A DNA stretch of 5,900 nt from Chlamydiota bacterium (GTDB lineage Bacteria; Chlamydiota; Chlamydiia; Chlamydiales; Waddliaceae): assembly GCA_011065005.1 (NCBI GenBank), contig JAAKFP010000169.1, forward strand, positions 1 to 5,900, in the 5' to 3' direction. The first letter of the stretch is position 1. Each line of letters opens with the position of its first letter. Made by a program: the position numbers and the translations under genes. Of the stretch, positions 4,924-5,900 are shown piece by piece. A model generated the notes under the pieces. The model was not told where the DNA came from, searched no databases, and saw nothing but the letters and a program-made list of their open reading frames with translations.

Positions 4924-5679
4924 ACGAGTCCAATACCACCTTTTTCCAGGGACTATGCTATGTCCCAAGTACCGGAAACAACTGATCCTTTATCAGGTCT
5001 AGAAAAAATTGAAAGATCTTTTCCTCCTGTAGGCTTAATGGATGCTGTCGAAATTAGGGGTGGAAAAGAATGTAGTATATATGGCGAAGTCAACATGTTT
5101 GATGACGAGGAAATCCTTCAAATTCATAAGATCATCGAAGAAAAGGAAATAGGTAGACATGTTTCTGCAGGAATATCGGAGAACGGCAAACATGTCATCC
5201 AACAACAAGGAACTCGTGGATGCACTGCTGCCGTTGCCGCCATGCTTATTATGGATCATGGAAAACAACCAGAGATATTGGAACTAATATCGAGAGATCT
5301 AGGAACTGAACAAGACACAATTCGAGATATTAAAAATGCCGGACTAGAGCATATCCTGCATGCGGTTGCTGACTTTGAAAAATTGAAGCCCTTACTAGAT
5401 GATCATGGTTCAGCAATTGTGACGATTGAAGACAAAATGCTCGGAAGCCATGAGGTTGTTGTCGATGAAATAACAGGAGAAAGTGTGCGCCTTCGCGATC
5501 CTTACCATGGTTGGGAAATTACAGTTACTCTTAAAGCTTTTACTGAGCGTTTTGTGCCTTTTGACCCTAAAGTTGCAGCCGAACTTAAAGCTATTGCTGA
5601 CCGTCCTCACCGTTTTAAGCGTCCTAATCTTGATTCTGAGTTTGGCAATGTCATTCAAATTAAAGGACCTTCATCATGA
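4921..5679 (+). CDS. Free-standing C39-like (papain-fold) cysteine peptidase candidate
   Basis: This is a 252-residue protein that I do not recognise as a named family. Residues 90-195 show the landmarks of a C39 peptidase domain. Gln95 is six residues before Cys101 (QQGTRGCTAAVAAMLI), and His177 (GSHEVVVDE) is followed 16 residues later by Asp193 (RLRDPYHGW). The ComA peptidase domain has Q11, C17, H96 and D112, so the Q-C and H-D spacings are equal and C-H is 76 against 79. C39 domains normally head bacteriocin ABC transporters; here there is no membrane segment, no ATPase and no signal peptide. The first 90 residues are polar, with a Pro/Ser/Thr-rich beginning, and have no recognised domain. 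Roles as a processing protease, deamidase-like toxin or secreted effector are all possible. The usual Gly after the Cys is Thr102. Arg codons shift from AGR early to CGY late. The stop TGA overlaps an ATG at 5676. Confidence 0.72.
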   Translation: MTSPIPPFSRDYAMSQVPETTDPLSGLEKIERSFPPVGLMDAVEIRGGKECSIYGEVNMFDDEEILQIHKIIEEKEIGRHVSAGISENGKHVIQQQGTRGCTAAVAAMLIMDHGKQPEILELISRDLGTEQDTIRDIKNAGLEHILHAVADFEKLKPLLDDHGSAIVTIEDKMLGSHEVVVDEITGESVRLRDPYHGWEITVTLKAFTERFVPFDPKVAAELKAIADRPHRFKRPNLDSEFGNVIQIKGPSS

Positions 5680-5720
5680 GAGTGGTTGCTATTGACTCTA
5701 TCCCTGCCATCGATATATGA
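5676..5720 (+). CDS. Possible 14-codon ORF coupled to the C39-like gene
   Basis: ATG 5676 overlaps the preceding stop as ATGA and opens a 14-residue ORF, MRVVAIDSIPAIDI, which ends at TGA 5718-5720. That stop in turn overlaps ATG 5717 of the next ORF, again as ATGA. Two such junctions in a row look like translational coupling, but the peptide is too short to judge. It may be the start of a gene cut by a frameshift. Confidence 0.2.
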   Translation: MRVVAIDSIPAIDI

Positions 5721-5900
5721 ACCAGTCTCAAATGCTCGAACGCCAGGCCTGCTCAGAGGAATTGAAGGGCGATCAAGTTAGGAACCGTGCAAAAACAACT
5801 TGCACATTTCTGATATCACAGCATCTTCATCTGCTACGTTGCAAATCCTTGAAAACTAAGAAATTGGCTGCGGATTTGCGCCTTGCAGCTGAAGCGCTGT
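5717..5900 (+). pseudogene. Possible decayed gene with MnmE-like C-terminal fragments, open at the window edge
   Basis: An ORF opens at ATG 5717 and is still open at the last base (61 codons). Its last residues, KKLAADLRLAAEAL, resemble the helix near the C-terminus of the tRNA-modification GTPase MnmE (LLAxDLRxAxxALGxITG). Upstream, VSNAR in the frame starting at 5725 passes by a shift into RQACSEELKG in the ORF frame. That order resembles the NxRHxxALxxA stretch that precedes this helix in MnmE. Other protein-like pieces lie in the remaining frames, for example LGTVQKQLAHF from 5778. The sequence between these pieces does not look like MnmE and is somewhat too long. The reading as a frameshifted or decayed gene fragment is weak, and an ordinary short ORF of unknown product is the main alternative. 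Confidence 0.28.

Noticed and set aside
5677..5781. Stop-codon readthrough extending the C39-like protein to the TAG at 5779
   Set aside because: The in-frame extension is possible, but there is no recoding signal, and the peptide does not continue a recognisable domain.

Overview
This window looks like a chromosomal stretch of a bacterium with moderate G+C. It has compact overlapping genes and several dispersed-type non-coding repeats. Nothing in it fixes the taxon. The CACAGAT and TTCGCG repeat types recur in intergenic regions of many unrelated bacteria, from my memory of such genomes. An environmental, possibly host-associated Gram-negative such as a Chlamydiae relative would fit, but that is a guess.

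Layout. Positions 1-538 have no convincing gene. They hold a very large imperfect palindrome (22-325, 114-nt arms, 49 bp perfect), a second smaller palindrome built from TTCGCG-type units (420-491), and an extended -10 promoter-like sequence that abuts the first start codon. Positions 539-4794 hold five tightly packed same-strand genes, with ATGA overlaps or gaps of a few bases, that read as one operon. In order they are: an SpsF-type nucleotidyltransferase, an SpsE/NeuB-type sugar-acid synthase, an ATP-grasp ligase, a GNAT acetyltransferase and an extended short-chain dehydrogenase/epimerase. Positions 4795-4920 are a short intergenic stretch with two 10-bp-period repeats and a strong ribosome binding site. 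Positions 4921-5679 encode a free-standing protein with the residue spacing of a C39-type cysteine peptidase. The last 221 bases hold only very short overlapping ORFs, with fragments that vaguely resemble the C-terminus of MnmE in different frames. They may be a decayed gene.

How the genes work together. The synthase would condense phosphoenolpyruvate with a hexose derivative to make a nonulosonate-like sugar acid. The nucleotidyltransferase could activate that acid as a CMP-sugar. The GNAT protein would N-acetylate an amino-sugar precursor, the SDR would epimerise, oxidise or reduce a sugar, and the ATP-grasp enzyme could attach an amino acid or other carboxylate through an amide bond. The likely product is a decorated sialic-acid-like residue for a surface glycan. 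The exact sugar cannot be read from the sequence. No glycosyltransferase, NeuC-type epimerase or aminotransferase lies in the window, so the pathway must be completed elsewhere.

Points most worth checking are the large palindrome with G-T-biased mismatches, the SDR with Cys in place of the catalytic Tyr, the presence of an ATP-grasp ligase in the sugar-acid operon, the possible leaderless start of the operon, and the stand-alone C39-like protein with a codon-style shift.
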